64,000 nucleotides of DNA from assembly GCF_022846435.1 (NCBI RefSeq), contig NZ_AP025627.1, forward strand, positions 1,212,001 to 1,276,000. Reading direction: 5' to 3'. Below, in pieces: positions 62,527 through 64,000 of this stretch (position 1 is the stretch's first letter; every line of letters begins with the position of its first letter). Made by a program: the position numbers and the translations under genes. Source of the stretch: Parageobacillus sp. KH3-4 (GTDB lineage: Bacteria; Bacillota; Bacilli; Bacillales; Anoxybacillaceae). The notes under the pieces are model-generated. The model saw nothing but the letters and a program-made list of their open reading frames with translations, was not told the origin of the DNA and did no database searches.

Positions 62527-63219
62527 ATGTTAAAGATAGGAGATACGTTAATGTTAGAGCCGATAGATGGGGAAGGGGAACAATATAAAAGCAAAGTGGA
62601 AGAAATAGGTGACAGCTACATACATATTGACTATCCCATTCACATGAAAACGGGCAAAACGGTATTTTTATTAAATGGAATGCAATTTAAGGCAAGTTTT
62701 GCAGGGGAAGATAATGGCATTTATTTATTTGAAACAGAAGTGATTGGAAAAGTGCGCCAGCCGATTCCAATGGTTGTTCTTTCTTATCCGGGAACCGATA
62801 AGTTAGTGCGCGTTCAGCGCCGTCAGTATGTAAGAGTGGAAGCGAATACCGATGTAGCCATTCATCCGCTCCAACAAGAATTTGCCCCATTTACGACGAT
62901 GACGACAGATATTAGCGCTGGCGGGGCTGCGATCGTATTGCCGCAGCCGCAACAAAAACAGCTGTTCCCCGGAATGGTGGTGGAAACATGGTTGGTATTA
63001 GCGATGAGATCCGGGGAATATCATTATTTAAAGCTGAAAGCAAAAATCATTCGCATCTTTCAAGCGGAAAACAGCGATATATATAAAGCGTCTTTGCAAT
63101 TTTTCGATGTATCGCCACAAGACCGGGTGCTGTTGATCCGCTATAGCTTTGAACGGCAGCTGGAAATAAGGAAAAAAGAGGAAAATATCGCGAATAAACC
63201 GCAAAAAAGCGTGGAATAA
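62527..63219 (+). CDS. dgrA: PilZ-domain c-di-GMP receptor DgrA/YpfA
   Basis: A 230-residue YcgR-like protein: an N-terminal YcgR_2 domain (residues 1-95) and a PilZ domain with the c-di-GMP motifs RRQYVR near 98-103 and DISAGGA near 129. In B. subtilis this receptor slows flagellar motility when c-di-GMP is high. RBS GAGAGGGAG before ATG 62527. Spacing to ypfB is 28 bases. Confidence 0.92.
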   Translation: MLKIGDTLMLEPIDGEGEQYKSKVEEIGDSYIHIDYPIHMKTGKTVFLLNGMQFKASFAGEDNGIYLFETEVIGKVRQPIPMVVLSYPGTDKLVRVQRRQYVRVEANTDVAIHPLQQEFAPFTTMTTDISAGGAAIVLPQPQQKQLFPGMVVETWLVLAMRSGEYHYLKLKAKIIRIFQAENSDIYKASLQFFDVSPQDRVLLIRYSFERQLEIRKKEENIANKPQKSVE

Positions 63220-63247
63220 TGGCTGTATAAAAACGGAAGGCAGGCTT

Positions 63248-63436
63248 ATGTTCCGAATGAAACGAATGGAATCGATTTTACTGAAGCTTGTCGTGATTCA
63301 ATTTATTTTTTTAATCATAGCCCAAGCGCTGATTTTGTACACTCCACTCAGCCCTTATTTTGGAAAAATTTATGAGTATGAAGGGATCAGTAAACAAGAA
63401 AAAACAAAAACAATCGAAACAATCGTCGACCGCTAG
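63248..63436 (+). CDS. ypfB: Small membrane protein YpfB (DUF5359)
   Basis: A 62-residue protein with one membrane span near residues 12-32 and a charged C-terminus, matching B. subtilis YpfB by position and shape. Function unknown. ATG 63248 follows GGAAGG; ATG 63257 is an alternative. Its stop codon lies inside an 18-base perfect palindrome. Confidence 0.8.
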   Translation: MFRMKRMESILLKLVVIQFIFLIIAQALILYTPLSPYFGKIYEYEGISKQEKTKTIETIVDR

Positions 63437-63443
63437 CGGTCGA
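63426..63443. repeat. Perfect 18-base palindrome over the ypfB stop codon
   Basis: TCGACCGCTAGCGGTCGA reads the same on both strands and could form a 7-pair hairpin with a CTAG loop. No T run follows; it could be a structural RNA element or protein site. Confidence 0.5.
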
Positions 63444-63466
63444 TATGGTAAAATGACATCGTGCAC

Positions 63467-63487
63467 GCAGGAATTTCCTGCTTTTTT
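63467..63487 (+). terminator. Terminator before cmk
   Basis: Stem GCAGGA / TCCTGC with three-base loop, then six T residues (63482-63487). Confidence 0.75.
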
Positions 63488-63527
63488 CTTTGATAAAAAA
63501 TTCATGTCGATGATGGTAGGGGGAACT

Positions 63528-64000
63528 ATGAGAAAAAACATCAGCATTGCCATTGATGGACCAGCTGCGGCGGGGAAAAGCACCGTTGCGAAAATGATAG
63601 CGAAACGGCTTTCGTATGTTTACATCGACACCGGCGCGATGTACCGGGCGCTAACGTACCGGGCCTTGCGTCAAGGGGTTGCGCTTGATGATGAACAAGC
63701 GTTAGTTTCGTTATTAAAAAATACATATATTGAATTAAAGTCGTCAGAGCAAGGACAGCTTGTGTTTGTCAACGGGGAAGACGTTACAAACATTATTCGC
63801 AGCGAAGAAGTGACAAATGCGGTATCGCTGGTTGCCAAGCATCCGCTAGTGCGGGAAGAAATGGTGGCGCGTCAACGCGTTCTTGCCAAAAATGGCGGCG
63901 TCGTCATGGATGGGCGAGATATTGGCACACACGTTCTTCCGGATGCGGAAGTCAAAATCTTTTTGAAAGCATCCGTTGAAGAAAGAGCGAAGCGCCGCCA
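63528..64000 (+). CDS. cmk: Cytidylate kinase (5' part, runs off the window)
   Basis: The first 157 codons of CMP/dCMP kinase, which makes CDP and dCDP from CMP and dCMP with ATP. P-loop [13 protein letters not shown] at residues 10-22, [14 protein letters not shown] near 36 and [14 protein letters not shown] near 128 are family hallmarks. RBS GTAGGGGGA before ATG 63528. The end is beyond base 64000. Confidence 0.95.
   Translation, partial: MRKNISIAIDGPAAAGKSTVAKMIAKRLSYVYIDTGAMYRALTYRALRQGVALDDEQALVSLLKNTYIELKSSEQGQLVFVNGEDVTNIIRSEEVTNAVSLVAKHPLVREEMVARQRVLAKNGGVVMDGRDIGTHVLPDAEVKIFLKASVEERAKRR

Overview
The window is about 64 kb of chromosome from a spore-forming thermophilic member of the Bacillaceae, most likely Geobacillus or Parageobacillus. 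Gene order follows the Bacillus subtilis block spoVA - lysA - ppiB - rib - scpAB - dacB/spmAB - resABCDE - sigX - serA - fer - ypb genes - gudB - ypdA - sleB/ypeB - cmk. The ferredoxin and inorganic pyrophosphatase sequences match, from memory, the proteins of thermophilic bacilli almost residue for residue. Nearly every gene lies in compact operons separated by clear intrinsic terminators. I saw no tRNA, rRNA, CRISPR array, transposase or prophage gene.

Layout. 0-3.1 kb: end of the spoVA operon (dipicolinate transport into the spore), with a broken small ORF between spoVAE and spoVAF. 3.2-6.2 kb: lysA, the secreted DUF1002 protein ypuA, ppiB and a tiny membrane ORF. 6.3-10.8 kb: FMN riboswitch and the riboflavin operon ribD-ribE-ribBA-ribH, then ribT. 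10.8-15.7 kb: ypuF, chromosome segregation genes scpA and scpB, an unrecognised gene, ypuI, a DUF2935 protein and a superoxide dismutase with a long N-terminal extension. 15.8-18.1 kb: sporulation operon dacB-spmA-spmB. 18.3-25.1 kb: rluB, then resABC (cytochrome c maturation) and resDE (redox two-component system).

25.1-41.1 kb: a block of about 16 kb between resE and sigX, which are neighbours in B. subtilis. Its first half is an N-acetylglucosamine module (nagA, nagB, regulator nagR, PTS permease nagP and a probable TIM-barrel protein of unknown function) preceded by a near-palindromic NagR-type operator. A small CxxC protein and a decayed yvbH-like gene follow. Its second half is a cobalamin-riboswitch-controlled operon for corrinoid uptake and salvage: btuF, btuC, a btuD-cbiZ fusion, cbiB, cobD, cobU, cobS, cobC, a divergent CobU-like protein, a PduO-type adenosyltransferase and a PurM/AIR-synthase-like protein. 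No corrin-ring synthesis genes are present, so the set imports corrinoids, trims cobinamides to cobyric acid and rebuilds the lower loop.

41.2-47.6 kb: sigX-rsiX behind a probable autoregulatory ECF promoter, a PHP phosphatase, a self-contained AT-rich single-gene cassette (SnoaL/DUF4440-like, apparent start-codon loss), serA, ppa, a 450-base stretch with only possible gene debris, and ferredoxin. 47.9-57.9 kb: ypbB-recQ-ypbD-ypbE-ypbF, a cotJABC spore-coat operon on the other strand, ypbG, mecB, gudB and ypdA. 58.0-59.4 kb: an AT-rich asparaginase gene next to the decayed remnant of a different asparaginase, suggesting gene replacement. 59.5-64 kb: prsW, sleB-ypeB (cortex lysis at germination), the PilZ protein dgrA/ypfA, ypfB and the 5' part of cmk, which runs off the end.

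The window is mostly ordinary core genome. The points that most deserve a second look are the CobU-like partner protein, the AIR-synthase-like gene closing the cobalamin operon, the probable TIM-barrel protein beside the GlcNAc PTS, the asparaginase replacement and the AT-rich DUF4440 cassette.
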